This document shows positions 22,707 to 31,837 of a DNA stretch of 32,434 bases, one piece after another. Position 1 is the stretch's first letter; each line of letters opens with the position of its first letter. The notes beneath the pieces were generated by a model. It did no database searches and was not told where the DNA came from. It saw only the letters and a program-made list of their open reading frames with translations. Made by a program: the position numbers and the translations under genes. This stretch comes from CAZAFD01 sp964484785 (GTDB lineage Bacteria; Pseudomonadota; Alphaproteobacteria; Rickettsiales; UBA1997): assembly GCA_964484785.1 (NCBI GenBank), contig CAZAFD010000008.1:1-32434 (forward strand), in the 5' to 3' direction.

Positions 22707-25391
22707 TTACATATTTTTTACTAGCATATAGAGGCTATTTATAATATCAGAATCATCCGTGCTACCCATAGCAAAATTAGCCGATCCTCCGCCTTTTACG
22801 CCTAGATTCTTAAGGATGTTATTAGCATTATAAGTGTTAGTTATATTAGCTGATATACCTAGTAAAATTAAATCTTTATATTTAATACAAATTATGTGGT
22901 TTTCTTTATATTTTTGAGCTAATAATGTTAAAACTAAGATCCTTAAATCTTGGGGGTTCACATTTTGTTGGCAAGTTACACTTAGTAAAACCTTGTTATT
23001 ACCATATGGCGTTTCTGTAAAAATAAGGTTATTTAGCTTTTGTTTATTCAAATCTTGAATTTGTTTTTTAAAGTCCTTGTGTTCTTTTAACAGACCTGTT
23101 ATCTTGTCCAAGATTTGATTTTCGTTACTCTTGAAAAGAGAGAGTAGTTTTGTTAATATTTGGTTTCTATTATTTATGTAGGCTAGAGCTTCTTGACCGG
23201 TTAAGGCTTCTATTCTTCTAATGCCTCCGGCTACAGCTTCTTCTTTTATTATTTTAAAAAATCCTATATCGCCAGTTCTTTGGACATGTGTACCTCCGCA
23301 TAATTCCATAGAACAAAATTGTGATTTGTTTGAAGATAGCATCTGACTGAGCGAATCAATAATAGAGGAACATGTGGTATCGGATGTTTTTATATTTTTA
23401 GCTTGTGTGATTGGTTGGCCCATACAAACCATTCGTACGATATCTTTGTATTTTTCCTCAAACAGAGCTACAGCACCTTTAGCTTTGGCTTCTTCTAACG
23501 TGAGTACTTCCGTTTTTGTTTCTGTATTTTGGAGAATAAGAGTATTTACGAGTTCTTCTATTTTAGAAATTTCCTCACTTGTTAAAGGTCTATTAAAAGA
23601 AATATCGAGTCTTAAACGTTTATCGTCAAGATAAGAACCTTTTTGAATAATGTTGCTATCTATGTTCTTGCGCAACGCATAGTGCAACAAGTGTACAGCC
23701 GAATGATTAGCTGCAATTTTTTTACGTCTATTTTGATTAAAAGCTAGATTGATTAAGTCGCCAACCTTAAATTGTCCATTTTCTACTTGGCACTTATGGA
23801 TAATAAGACCATTTGGTAATTTAATAGTATTATTAACCTTTATTATCGAAAAAGGTAGAGGGATAGATTCATCTTTAGATACTAGTATAATTAAACCCGT
23901 ATCGCCAGTTTGCCCGCCAGATTCACCATAAAATACGGTTTTTTCTGAAATTAGTTCACATACATCACCTTCTGATACTTCTTCAACAAATTGATTATTT
24001 TTTATAAGTTTTAAAACTTTACTAGTTATCACTTTATTTGTATATCCAACAAATTCTGTTGTATTCTGAATTTGTAAGTACATATCACTTATGCTTTTAT
24101 CTCCCGAACCTACCCAATTGTCTTTAGATTTTTGTTTTTGTTTTTGCATTTCTTTTTGAAAATCATCCACACTAACGACAATATTTTTTTCTTTTAAAAT
24201 CATTTCGGTTAGGTCTAACGGGAAGCCGTATGTATCATAAAGCAAAAAGGCTATTTTGCCATCAAGGACATTGCCAGTAACGTTCTTTAATTTATCGTCT
24301 AGAATCTTTAAACCTTTTTCCAAAGTTGATCCAAATTTTTGCTCTTCTAATTTTATAGTGTCTTCTATTATTTGTTGGTTTTCTATCAATTCTGGATAGG
24401 TAGTGCCCATTTCCTTAATTAAATATGGAACTAATTTATAGAAAATAGCATCATGGTTATGTCTTATTTTATATATTTGTAAAATAGCTCTTCTCATAAT
24501 TCTACGTAAAACATAGCCGCGCCCTTCATTTGAGGGCCTTACTCCATCTGCTATCAGAAACGATGTACTTCTAATATGGTCAGCAATTATTCTATGTGAA
24601 AAAACATCTCCTTGCCCAACAATAGCATTAGATGCGCTTATTATGTTCCTAAATAGATCGATATCAAAATTATTATATACACCTTGAAGCACGGTAGCAA
24701 TTCTTTCCAGACCCATGCCTGTGTCTATATTTTTATGTGGAAGATTTTCTAGTTGACCATCTTCTCTTCTATTAAACTGTGTAAAAACCAGATTCCATAT
24801 TTCAAGATATCTATCTCCATCTTCATCTGGTGTTCCAGGCAAGCCACCCGCAATACTTGGACCAAGATCGTAATAGATTTCAGAACATGGTCCACATGGA
24901 CCAGTGTCTCCCATTTCCCAAAAATTTTCTTCTAATTTGATTATTCTGTCTGATTTTATTTTTATGGTATTTTTCCATATATCAAAAGCCTCTGTATCGC
25001 TTGGATGAACTGTTACAACGAAATTTTCTTTAGGCAAAGATAGTTCTTCTGTTAGAAACTCCCAGGCCCAAGTTATTGCTTCTTTTTTAAAATAATCGCC
25101 AAAAGAAAAATTACCAAGCATTTCAAAAAACGTATGATGTCTAGCTGTATAACCAACATTTTCTAAATCATTATGTTTACCTCCCGCTCTTACACATTTT
25201 TGACATGAGGTGATTCTTGTGCTATCTGGTTTCTGTAAGCCCTTAAAATAGTTTTTAAATGGAACCATTCCAGCATTTGTAAATAGTAGAGTGGGGTCAT
25301 TTGGCACCAAAGATGATGATTGAACTATTTTACAACCTTTAGATTTGAAAAATTCTATATATTTTTGTCGTATTTCGTTAACAGTAAACAT
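22707..25391 (-). CDS. alaS: Alanyl-tRNA synthetase
   Basis: This enzyme charges tRNA-Ala; a tRNA-Ala lies at the start of the window. The 894 residues cover the class II catalytic core ('FTVNEIRQKYIEFFKSKGC', 'FTNAGMVPFKNYF', 'RHHTFFEMLGNFSFGDYF', 'GPCGPCSEIYYD'), the tRNA-recognition region ('RPSNEGRGYVLRRIMRRA'), the editing domain with both metal motifs ('HSAVHLLH' and 'CMELCGGTHV') and the C-terminal C-Ala domain ending near 'GVKGGGSANFAMGS'. All key residues for activation and for clearing mischarged Ser/Gly are present. It is encoded 71 bases downstream of rodA on the same strand. Confidence 0.97.
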   Translation of the reverse strand: MFTVNEIRQKYIEFFKSKGCKIVQSSSLVPNDPTLLFTNAGMVPFKNYFKGLQKPDSTRITSCQKCVRAGGKHNDLENVGYTARHHTFFEMLGNFSFGDYFKKEAITWAWEFLTEELSLPKENFVVTVHPSDTEAFDIWKNTIKIKSDRIIKLEENFWEMGDTGPCGPCSEIYYDLGPSIAGGLPGTPDEDGDRYLEIWNLVFTQFNRREDGQLENLPHKNIDTGMGLERIATVLQGVYNNFDIDLFRNIISASNAIVGQGDVFSHRIIADHIRSTSFLIADGVRPSNEGRGYVLRRIMRRAILQIYKIRHNHDAIFYKLVPYLIKEMGTTYPELIENQQIIEDTIKLEEQKFGSTLEKGLKILDDKLKNVTGNVLDGKIAFLLYDTYGFPLDLTEMILKEKNIVVSVDDFQKEMQKQKQKSKDNWVGSGDKSISDMYLQIQNTTEFVGYTNKVITSKVLKLIKNNQFVEEVSEGDVCELISEKTVFYGESGGQTGDTGLIILVSKDESIPLPFSIIKVNNTIKLPNGLIIHKCQVENGQFKVGDLINLAFNQNRRKKIAANHSAVHLLHYALRKNIDSNIIQKGSYLDDKRLRLDISFNRPLTSEEISKIEELVNTLILQNTETKTEVLTLEEAKAKGAVALFEEKYKDIVRMVCMGQPITQAKNIKTSDTTCSSIIDSLSQMLSSNKSQFCSMELCGGTHVQRTGDIGFFKIIKEEAVAGGIRRIEALTGQEALAYINNRNQILTKLLSLFKSNENQILDKITGLLKEHKDFKKQIQDLNKQKLNNLIFTETPYGNNKVLLSVTCQQNVNPQDLRILVLTLLAQKYKENHIICIKYKDLILLGISANITNTYNANNILKNLGVKGGGSANFAMGSTDDSDIINSLYMLVKNM

Positions 25392-25462
25392 TTACTTAGT
25401 TACAATTTAAATTACGTCATGACTTTATATGTAGGCTAACAACTTTATTTTTTCAAGAATAT

Positions 25463-26605
25463 TTATTCTAAAGCTTTTAAAGAAAAACTCGTTGTTTTTA
25501 TGTGTGTATTCTTATGAATACCGGCATTGAGAACAAGGCCTATAGAAATCAAAGTGGATGCTGTAATACTTCCTCCATATGATAACAAAGGTAGAGGCAT
25601 ACCCACTACCGGTAAAATACCGGTTATCATACCAATATTGACAAACATGTGGCAAAATAAACTTGTAAAAACACCGACTACAGTAATGCGTGCAAAGTTG
25701 TTTTGAGAAGTAGTGCAAATAAAAATTAAAAAACTAAATAAAATTAGATACAGTGTCATTATTATAAGGCAACCCATAAAACCAAATTCTTCAGCAAACA
25801 ATGTAAATATAAAATCGGTCTGTTTTTCTGGAACAAACTGCAATCTGCCTTGTGTACCTTTTAAAAAACCCTTACCCATTAAACCACCAGAGCCAATAGC
25901 GATTTTTGATTGTGCTATATTATAACCGGTGTTTAACAAATCTTCGTCTGGATGTAAAAATGTAACTATTCTTTGTTTTTGATAGTCCTTAATAGCATAT
26001 TTCCAAGCCAGAGGGCTACTTACTAATATGAGAATAAAGCACAAAACGAATTTCCATATTTGTACGCCTGCACAAAAATAAATAGTGCCAGTAATAAACA
26101 ATAAAATTATTGCAGTACCTAGGTTTGGTTGTTTTAATATCAAAATAAATGGTATGAAAAACAATATTGTAGGGAGAACTAAAGATGTTGTTTTTTGAAT
26201 TTTGTCTAATTCTATGCTAAAAAAATATCTTGCAAGAGCCAAGATTAAGCAAGGTTTCATTAATTCGGACGGTTGCAATCTAATGAATTTTAAATCTATC
26301 CATCTTGTAGCTCCCATAGATTTATGGCCCTTTATTTGTACGACAAATAACAGAACTAAACCGGCAAAATATATTAAATAGGAAAATTTATACCAAACAT
26401 TTATATCTATAAATGCTATAGCAAAACATATTGGACAAAAAAATATAAAGTATGTTGCTTGTTTGATCACCCAGGGTCTTAAACTGGCGCTACCAGCAGA
26501 ATACAAACCAAATAAACCTATAACAAATAGAACACATACTATAAGAAATAGGTTTAAGTTAAGTTTTTTAATTTTATTTATTAAGATGTGACTATCTATT
26601 AACAA
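25463..26605 (-). CDS. rodA: SEDS-family peptidoglycan polymerase RodA
   Basis: RodA polymerises glycan strands of lateral peptidoglycan together with a class B penicillin-binding protein. The 380 residues hold about ten membrane segments. Visible SEDS motifs are 'GATRWIDLKFIRLQPSELMK', 'QPNLGTA', the loop with the presumed catalytic Asp in 'FVPEKQTDFIF', followed by 'LFAEEFG', and the C-terminal 'GMPLPLLSYGGS'. The 'LYSAGSASLRPW' N-terminal segment favours RodA over FtsW. bamE lies 10 bases upstream on the same strand and alaS downstream. No mrdA (PBP2) gene is in the window. Confidence 0.92.
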   Translation of the reverse strand: MLIDSHILINKIKKLNLNLFLIVCVLFVIGLFGLYSAGSASLRPWVIKQATYFIFFCPICFAIAFIDINVWYKFSYLIYFAGLVLLFVVQIKGHKSMGATRWIDLKFIRLQPSELMKPCLILALARYFFSIELDKIQKTTSLVLPTILFFIPFILILKQPNLGTAIILLFITGTIYFCAGVQIWKFVLCFILILVSSPLAWKYAIKDYQKQRIVTFLHPDEDLLNTGYNIAQSKIAIGSGGLMGKGFLKGTQGRLQFVPEKQTDFIFTLFAEEFGFMGCLIIMTLYLILFSFLIFICTTSQNNFARITVVGVFTSLFCHMFVNIGMITGILPVVGMPLPLLSYGGSITASTLISIGLVLNAGIHKNTHIKTTSFSLKALE

Positions 26606-26615
26606 TCTTAAATAC

Positions 26616-27035
26616 CTATTGTTTTAAATTTAGCTCTAGGTTCTTAAGTATCTCTCTGAAGAAACTCTTAGAATCTTTATAAATTTTACTGGCGTGTTGA
26701 TTTGCTTTAAATTCGGAAATTTTATTTTGTTTATATACTTTATCTTTTGTAATGCCCTCATTATCGAATGTAATCAATAAAATTTGTTCATCATATGTTT
26801 TAGAACGAAGAATTCCAAATGGTTTTATTTTATAAGAGTAATATAAATAGGTATCGTCATCTATTCTGTACGATGGATCACCAAGTATTTTAATTACATT
26901 ATGTTTATGTGTAATTGATGGTTTAATCAAATCTATATCATCTATGTTTATATAATATCCTTTATTTTGCAGGGTACTACAGGATACAAAAAAAATAAAA
27001 ATCGTAATAACCAATAACCTTTTTAATAATTTCAT
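26616..27035 (-). CDS. bamE: Outer-membrane assembly lipoprotein BamE (SmpA/OmlA family)
   Basis: BamE is an accessory lipoprotein of the BAM complex that inserts beta-barrel proteins into the outer membrane. The 139 residues begin with a lipoprotein signal peptide with lipobox 'FVSC' (Cys19). Then comes the SmpA/OmlA domain: 'ITHKHNVIKILGDPSYR' matches the conserved 'S..DV...LG.P' helix, and 'YLYYSYKIKPFG' the following beta strands. A charged C-terminal tail of about 40 residues goes beyond the core domain. It is encoded just upstream of rodA. Confidence 0.85.
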   Translation of the reverse strand: MKLLKRLLVITIFIFFVSCSTLQNKGYYINIDDIDLIKPSITHKHNVIKILGDPSYRIDDDTYLYYSYKIKPFGILRSKTYDEQILLITFDNEGITKDKVYKQNKISEFKANQHASKIYKDSKSFFREILKNLELNLKQ

Positions 27036-27109
27036 TTTTACTTTATATTTGAATCAAATTTTTCTAAAACAAACAGCTCACTATAAAATATTTATTACTT
27101 GGAGAAATG

Positions 27110-27757
27110 TCAAAATTTTTTAATAGCTATTGTTAAACCGTTTGCATAAGGTAGCATGATAGCATCATACTTACTGGAGTTAGAAAGGATTTTGTTTGTT
27201 TCTTCTATACTCTGTTTAGTTGTAGATCTTACTTTATGTTGTAAAGTATCTTTTCCAAGAATTACATCAAATAGTAAGGTGTCATCTAGTATGATTAAAC
27301 CACCTTTTTTTAAATGTGTGTTAGACCACGACAAATAATCAAGATATTCATTTTTTTGACCATCTATAAATGCCATATCATAAAGTCCGTTTAGCTTAAC
27401 TAAAGCGTTTTTAGCTAAATCATTAATAACTTGAATTTTGTTATCTAATCCCGCATATATAAAATATTGTTTAGCTTTTACGCAACTAGATTTATCTTTT
27501 TCTATAGAAATAATTTTGCCATTATCTGGTAAAGCCCTGGCTAACTGTATTGTAGAATAGCCATAAAATGTACCTATTTCTATTATTGTCTTTGTACCAC
27601 TTATTTTGATAAGAAGTTGTATTAGTTTTGCGTTTATAGGATGTATGTTTATAGGTCTCTTGACCTTTTCCATGTCTAATCTAATCTCTCTTAAGATATC
27701 GTCTTCTTGAGCATACAGATTTTCTATATAATTTTCTCTTAAACGACTTAAATCCAC
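27110..27757 (-). CDS. Class I SAM-dependent O-methyltransferase (caffeoyl-CoA/catechol type)
   Basis: The 215-residue protein belongs to the AdoMet-dependent O-methyltransferase family 3. The SAM-binding motif is 'IIEIGTFYGYSTIQLARALP' around residues 57-76, followed by 'GKIISIEKD' and the metal-binding 'MAFIDGQKNEYLDYL' block, then 'LKKGGLIILDDTLL' with the second metal-site Asp. Family members methylate catechols or similar vicinal hydroxyls using Mg2+. In bacteria most lack a known substrate; some (TrmR) methylate tRNA, so a tRNA substrate is also possible. It is divergent from rpsT and upstream of bamE. Confidence 0.85.
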   Translation of the reverse strand: MDLSRLRENYIENLYAQEDDILREIRLDMEKVKRPINIHPINAKLIQLLIKISGTKTIIEIGTFYGYSTIQLARALPDNGKIISIEKDKSSCVKAKQYFIYAGLDNKIQVINDLAKNALVKLNGLYDMAFIDGQKNEYLDYLSWSNTHLKKGGLIILDDTLLFDVILGKDTLQHKVRSTTKQSIEETNKILSNSSKYDAIMLPYANGLTIAIKKF

Positions 27758-27812
27758 GGTATTTTGATTGGAAATAATATTTGAGCTTTAATATAGATGT
27801 ATATGAAAGTTA

Positions 27813-27841
27813 TTGCAAATATTTTTTTATAAGCATAAAAT
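27813..27841 (+). promoter_or_regulatory. Promoter of rpsT
   Basis: TTGCAA at 27813-27818, a 17-base spacer and TAAAAT at 27836-27841. The predicted start near 27848 would give a leader of about 60 nt. The leader carries the GC-richest intergenic patch in this part (27842-27862), which might fold. In some bacteria S20 represses its own synthesis through its leader. Confidence 0.5.
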
Positions 27842-27908
27842 AGCCCACCAGGGTCGTGTCAGAAACTTATATTTTACTTGTAGATAACTAATAATTTTAA
27901 AAATTAAA

Positions 27909-28181
27909 ATGGCAAACACAAAAACATCTAAGAAAAACATTAGAGTTACAGAGAGAAGAACATTAATTAACAAAGCAAGAAAGAGCAGGGTAAAAACTTC
28001 TTTAAGAAAGGTTATGGACTCTATTAAAGACAAGGATGTAAATTTGGCTAAAGAGAATTTTGTTAAATTCGAATCTGAAATTATGAAGGGCGTGACGAAG
28101 GGAGTTTATAAGAAAAATACTGCAGCGAGAAAGCTAAGTCGTGTAGCAAATCACATAAGAAATCTTAAAAAGGAAGATTAA
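27909..28181 (+). CDS. rpsT: 30S ribosomal protein S20
   Basis: A 90-residue, highly basic three-helix protein that binds 16S rRNA in the 30S subunit. Typical features are the 'MANTKTSKKNIRVTERRTLINKARKSR' start spread over residues 1-27, a Lys/Arg-rich helical body and the C-terminal 'KGVYKKNTAARKLSRVANHI' block with the family's 'KNTAARK.SR'. Length is standard. It has its own promoter and a hairpin terminator, so it is a single-gene unit. There is no Shine-Dalgarno sequence: the ATG follows an A/T-only stretch. Confidence 0.96.
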   Translation: MANTKTSKKNIRVTERRTLINKARKSRVKTSLRKVMDSIKDKDVNLAKENFVKFESEIMKGVTKGVYKKNTAARKLSRVANHIRNLKKED

Positions 28182-28182
28182 T

Positions 28183-28217
28183 ATTTATAAGGGTCATATA
28201 GTTATGACCTTATAAAT
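28183..28217 (+). terminator. Hairpin after rpsT
   Basis: Left arm 28183-28198 and right arm 28203-28217 pair over 15 bp with a single bulged G and a 4-base loop; the core is AAGG(G)TCATA/TATGACCTT. A/T-rich sequence follows but not a long T-run. It begins 1 base after the rpsT stop and ends 18 bases before murB, fitting an rpsT terminator. Confidence 0.6.
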
Positions 28218-28235
28218 TTATTATAAGATTCAGTA

Positions 28236-29120
28236 ATGGACTTACCAAAAGTAAGAGGCGAATATAGGTTTAATGAAAGCCTTAAGACCTATTCCGGATT
28301 CAAAACCGGTGGAAATGCGGATGTACTTTACATACCATCTGACGTATGTGATTTACAAGATTTTTTAAAACATAAGCCAAGACATTTACCTGTTACTATT
28401 ATAGGCAATGGTACTAATTTATTAATTAGAGATGGTGGCGTAAGAGGTGTAACTATTATCCTAAAAAATTTAAACAAAATTTACTTAAATGAAGATAAAT
28501 TCATAGTTGAATGTGGAGCTCAGTGTGCAAGATTCTATAATTTTGCTAAAGAAAATGAATATTCGGGCTACGAATTTCTTGGACTCATACCAGGAACTTT
28601 AGGCGGGGCATTTAAGACAAATGCTGGATGCTATGGCTCTTGTATTTGCGATTTTTTGTTGGGGGCGACCGTTATGCATCCCGATGGAAAAATTAGTTTT
28701 ATCGACTCTTCTAATATACATGTGTCGTATAGACATAACCATCTTCCAGATGACTTAATATTCATTGATTTGCACTTACGTTTAACTCCTAAAAAAACTT
28801 CAAAGGAGATTATGGCTAAATTTAACAGTTTATTGGAAAAGAAACGAAGTAGCCAACCTCTTAATGAAAAAACCTGTGGTTCCTTATTTGTTAATCCGGA
28901 TATCATGCCTGCTTGGCAAGTAATACAAAAACTAGGTTTGCAGGGCAGAGATTTTAATGGCGCAAAAATGTCAGAAAAACATGCAAATTTTCTAGTTAAT
29001 TGTGGTAGTGAAAAATCTGAGATTTTAGAATCTTTAATTAATAGAATTAAAACACAAGCTATAGATCAATACGGTATTAAGCTTGAATTAGAAATTAAAA
29101 TTATAGGTGAAAAAGAGTAA
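28236..29120 (+). CDS. murB: UDP-N-acetylenolpyruvoylglucosamine reductase
   Basis: MurB uses FAD and NADPH to reduce UDP-GlcNAc-enolpyruvate to UDP-MurNAc, an early cytoplasmic step in peptidoglycan precursor synthesis. The 294 residues are of the short type II class. Visible motifs are 'FKTGGNADVLYIP', the FAD loop 'GNGTNLLIRDGG', 'GLIPGTLGGAFKTNAGCYG', 'VSYRHNHLP' with the substrate-binding Arg, 'CGSLFVNP' with the catalytic Ser, and 'KMSEKHANFLVN'. The C-terminal Glu lies in 'LELEIKIIG'. The response regulator begins 3 bases downstream. The ATG is 18 bases after the rpsT hairpin, so its promoter is unclear. Confidence 0.95.
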   Translation: MDLPKVRGEYRFNESLKTYSGFKTGGNADVLYIPSDVCDLQDFLKHKPRHLPVTIIGNGTNLLIRDGGVRGVTIILKNLNKIYLNEDKFIVECGAQCARFYNFAKENEYSGYEFLGLIPGTLGGAFKTNAGCYGSCICDFLLGATVMHPDGKISFIDSSNIHVSYRHNHLPDDLIFIDLHLRLTPKKTSKEIMAKFNSLLEKKRSSQPLNEKTCGSLFVNPDIMPAWQVIQKLGLQGRDFNGAKMSEKHANFLVNCGSEKSEILESLINRIKTQAIDQYGIKLELEIKIIGEKE

Positions 29121-29123
29121 AAG

Positions 29124-29798
29124 GTGATTAAAAGTCATATACTTTTAGTTGATGATGATAAGAGAATTTGTGTTCTTTTGGAGAGATATCTAGTAAAACA
29201 CAATTTTATTGTTTCACAAGCAAATTGTATAGCACAAGCTCAAGAGATTATTAACAAGTACGTGTTCGATTTAATAATTTTAGACTGTATGCTGCCTGAT
29301 GAGAGCGGTTTAGATTTTTTGATCAAATTAAGAAAAAAGAATAATCTGACTCCTATTGTCATGTTAACAGCTCTAGGTGACGTAGAAAATAGAATAGAGG
29401 GTTTGTCGTATGGTGCTGATGACTACATAGGCAAGCCCTTTGAACCACAAGAATTATTACTAAGAATTCAAAATATTTTAAAAAGAGCTAACGCTAGCGA
29501 AGGCCAAGGAGGTGAGTTTTTATTTGGTAATTTTGTCTTTAACACAGATAAAGATGAACTTAAACAAAACGATATCTTAATTAAGTTAACGGATGTTGAA
29601 ATAAAAATTTTAAAAACTTTTATTGAATACAAAAATCAAGTACTCACGAGACAAGAGTTGTGTAATTTTTTTGATGAAATTAATGAAAGAAGTATAGATG
29701 TACAAATTACTCGTTTAAGGAAAAAAATAGAGAACAATCCTAAAAATCCACAGTTTTTAAAGACTATAAGAAATAAAGGTTATATATTTCATATTTAG
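29124..29798 (+). CDS. OmpR-family response regulator (orphan in this window)
   Basis: The 224-residue two-domain regulator starts with GTG, preceded by AGAG. The receiver domain (about 1-120) has the acidic pocket Asp10-Asp12, phospho-acceptor Asp54, the switch residue Thr82 and Lys104. The C-terminal winged-helix domain (about 128-224) ends with the typical 'RSIDVQITRLRKKIENNPKNP' and 'IRNKGYIF' blocks. It should be a DNA-binding transcription factor activated by phosphorylation. No histidine kinase gene lies beside it. It starts 3 bases after murB, so the two may be co-transcribed, and a beta-barrel gene follows, a possible target in the style of OmpR regulation. Confidence 0.9.
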   Translation: MIKSHILLVDDDKRICVLLERYLVKHNFIVSQANCIAQAQEIINKYVFDLIILDCMLPDESGLDFLIKLRKKNNLTPIVMLTALGDVENRIEGLSYGADDYIGKPFEPQELLLRIQNILKRANASEGQGGEFLFGNFVFNTDKDELKQNDILIKLTDVEIKILKTFIEYKNQVLTRQELCNFFDEINERSIDVQITRLRKKIENNPKNPQFLKTIRNKGYIFHI

Positions 29799-29903
29799 GC
29801 ACCTATTATCTATAATAATTGGTTTGTCAGTATTAAATGTAAAAAATTGATTCTAATCTTTAATTTTTATTTTTTTATATTAAATTATCTCTCAGTAAGA
29901 AAA

Positions 29904-30704
29904 ATGATTAAAAATATGCAACTTATAGTTACAACGATTCTTTTACTGCTTAGTACATTTCATATAGTTAATGCTAAGGATTATGTTATGCCAAACGATA
30001 GTAGTTATTACTTACCTGTTAATAAAGATGAAGCCTTAGGAGAAAACACTTATGAAAAGACTCGATATATGATAGAAAGGCAATATCAAGGAGACTTAAA
30101 GTTGGATAGCCAGAAGCCAGAATATGGTATACATGATTATGATTTTGTATTTGATATAGGTATCGCTTATAATATTTTGCAAGCAAAAGCATGGTCGTAT
30201 CAAACAATAGACTCAATACATACACCAAAACCTCGTAATAAAGAAGAATTTTTTGCTGCTATTGGATTAGCTTGGCGGGCTGGCTATAAGTTCGAATATC
30301 AGTTTTCTCAAACAAATAGGAGCTTAAAACAGATAAGTGATGATGTAAGAGTTTTAAGTCGAGATGATCTTAAAATAAGTACGCATTTCTTAAATATTAC
30401 TAAAGATATTTATTATTACGAATCTAACTTTACTCCTTATTTTGGTTTTGGTCTTGGAGGTATTGTAGTTAAAAATAAACACAAGACTGAAAATATGAAA
30501 CCAGTCTTACAAGGCATACTTGGACTTGGATATTATGTACATAAAGATGCTCAAGCATTTTTACAGTATAAATACGTACATAGTTTCAAAAAATTAAAAA
30601 CAAGAAGAGAGTATACTCTGGGAGGGCTAATATATCCTGAAAATACTCAATTTAAGTTTTCTAGCCACTCAATAGGACTTGGTTTTAGATTCTTTATAAG
30701 ATAA
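29904..30704 (+). CDS. Outer-membrane beta-barrel protein (surface-antigen/opacity-like)
   Basis: The ATG at 29904 is chosen because it gives a 266-residue protein with a clean signal peptide ending 'IVNA' (cleavage after residue 24); the frame stays open upstream to a TTG at 29847, but that would add a second hydrophobic stretch. The mature part has repeated alternating hydrophobic strands rich in Tyr/Phe ('AAIGLAWRAGYKFEYQFSQ', 'FTPYFGFGLGGIVVKN', 'GILGLGYYVHKDAQAFLQYKY') and ends in a final strand 'SIGLGFRFFIR', as in 8-stranded barrels of the opacity/P44-like group. It is probably a surface protein made with help from BamE. The exact family is unclear. Confidence 0.75.
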   Translation: MIKNMQLIVTTILLLLSTFHIVNAKDYVMPNDSSYYLPVNKDEALGENTYEKTRYMIERQYQGDLKLDSQKPEYGIHDYDFVFDIGIAYNILQAKAWSYQTIDSIHTPKPRNKEEFFAAIGLAWRAGYKFEYQFSQTNRSLKQISDDVRVLSRDDLKISTHFLNITKDIYYYESNFTPYFGFGLGGIVVKNKHKTENMKPVLQGILGLGYYVHKDAQAFLQYKYVHSFKKLKTRREYTLGGLIYPENTQFKFSSHSIGLGFRFFIR

Positions 30705-30718
30705 AGATAGATATATAT

Positions 30719-31150
30719 ATGCGTATAGGTATTGCTAACGATAGAGCTGGGTTGAGCTTGAAGGAATTTTTAATTAAGTCATTGAATGATTTTGAAATAA
30801 TTGATTTTGGTTGTAATACAGACGAAGCCGTAGACTATCCGGATTATGCTCAAAAAGTTGTAAGAGCAATTTTAAATAAAGAAATAGATCGTGGTATTTT
30901 AATATGTGGCACGGGCATTGGTATGTCTATAGCTGCCAATAGATTTAAATCAATTAGGGCAGCTCTCTGCCATAATGAATTTGAAGCGAGATTGGCAAGA
31001 GAACATAACGACGCAAACATTTTATGTTTAGGGGCGCGTGTTATAGCTAGTGAGATGGCATTAAGTAATGCTAAAGTCTTTCTATCAACTAATTTTGACG
31101 AACTTTGCGGTGCTAGACATAAGGCTAGAATTGCAAAGCTAGATTTATAA
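30719..31150 (+). CDS. rpiB: Ribose-5-phosphate isomerase B
   Basis: RpiB interconverts ribose 5-phosphate and ribulose 5-phosphate in the pentose phosphate pathway. The 143 residues match the RpiB/LacA/LacB family. The catalytic Cys63 lies in 'GILICGTGIGMSIAANRF', and the ring-opening His is in 'REHNDANILCLGARV'. One oddity: the usual N-terminal 'SDHAG' reads 'NDRAG', so the Asp is kept but the adjacent His is Arg. The gene is followed 21 bases later by the cvpA-like gene. No other pentose phosphate gene is near. Confidence 0.93.
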   Translation: MRIGIANDRAGLSLKEFLIKSLNDFEIIDFGCNTDEAVDYPDYAQKVVRAILNKEIDRGILICGTGIGMSIAANRFKSIRAALCHNEFEARLAREHNDANILCLGARVIASEMALSNAKVFLSTNFDELCGARHKARIAKLDL

Positions 31151-31171
31151 TATTTTAAGGGTTTGCACTGA

Positions 31172-31813
31172 ATGTATTGTGGTTTGGATTGTGTACTTTT
31201 GATTACATTTGTATTTTGTACTATAGTTGGTTTTTACAGAGGATTATGGAGAGAAGCGGCTTCTATTTTTAATTGGTTAGGAGCTACTTATTTTACGATT
31301 GCCTTAAGACCTCTAATCCTCAATTATTTTACTGGCGGAAAAAGTGATGCCGGCTTATTTAAAGAGTTATTTGCGACCTTAGGGGTATTTTTGACAATAA
31401 TGCTAGTAATTTCACTTTGTTCTAAAATAATTTGCAATTTTTTGGATAAGATTTTTCCCAAAACAGTTGATTTAATTTTGGGTATGCTTTTTGGTTTCGC
31501 AAAGGCATACTTGTTTATGATTCTTATAATTAAGGGTCTACTATTTTTTGGTGGAAATGACGGTAGTAGAATTGTAAAAGAATCACAGTTTTATAAATAT
31601 GTCTATATGGACTTATCTGTAGTAAACAAGGTTTTACAGGAAAGTTTTGGTGATATTATGGCCGCCAAAAAGGCTAAGCAAAAAGTTGATATGGATGCTA
31701 TTGAAAGAGGTATAGATGAATTAAATGAAGAGAGCGATCAATATGGGCTCGGTAAGGAAAAAGATTTAGAACAATTAGATAAAAGAATGAAAGAGATTAT
31801 AAAGGATCTTTAA
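31172..31813 (+). CDS. CvpA-family membrane protein
   Basis: The 213-residue protein has four hydrophobic segments (about 5-22, 28-48, 65-87, 99-120) in the CvpA layout, with the family's 'GFYRGLWREAASIFNWLGA' near the N terminus and 'DLILGMLFGFAKAYLF' in the third-to-fourth segment region. CvpA proteins are inner-membrane proteins linked to colicin V export and to envelope homeostasis; the molecular function is not settled. The last 70 residues are a charged, mostly helical cytoplasmic tail ending in 'DKRMKEIIKDL'. The small acidic ORF follows 24 bases later. Confidence 0.85.
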   Translation: MYCGLDCVLLITFVFCTIVGFYRGLWREAASIFNWLGATYFTIALRPLILNYFTGGKSDAGLFKELFATLGVFLTIMLVISLCSKIICNFLDKIFPKTVDLILGMLFGFAKAYLFMILIIKGLLFFGGNDGSRIVKESQFYKYVYMDLSVVNKVLQESFGDIMAAKKAKQKVDMDAIERGIDELNEESDQYGLGKEKDLEQLDKRMKEIIKDL

Positions 31814-31837
31814 TAAACTTATATTTGTATTTGTAAA

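Noticed and set aside
29847..29903. Upstream TTG start for the beta-barrel protein
   Set aside because: It adds a second hydrophobic stretch before a complete signal peptide that starts at the 29904 ATG.
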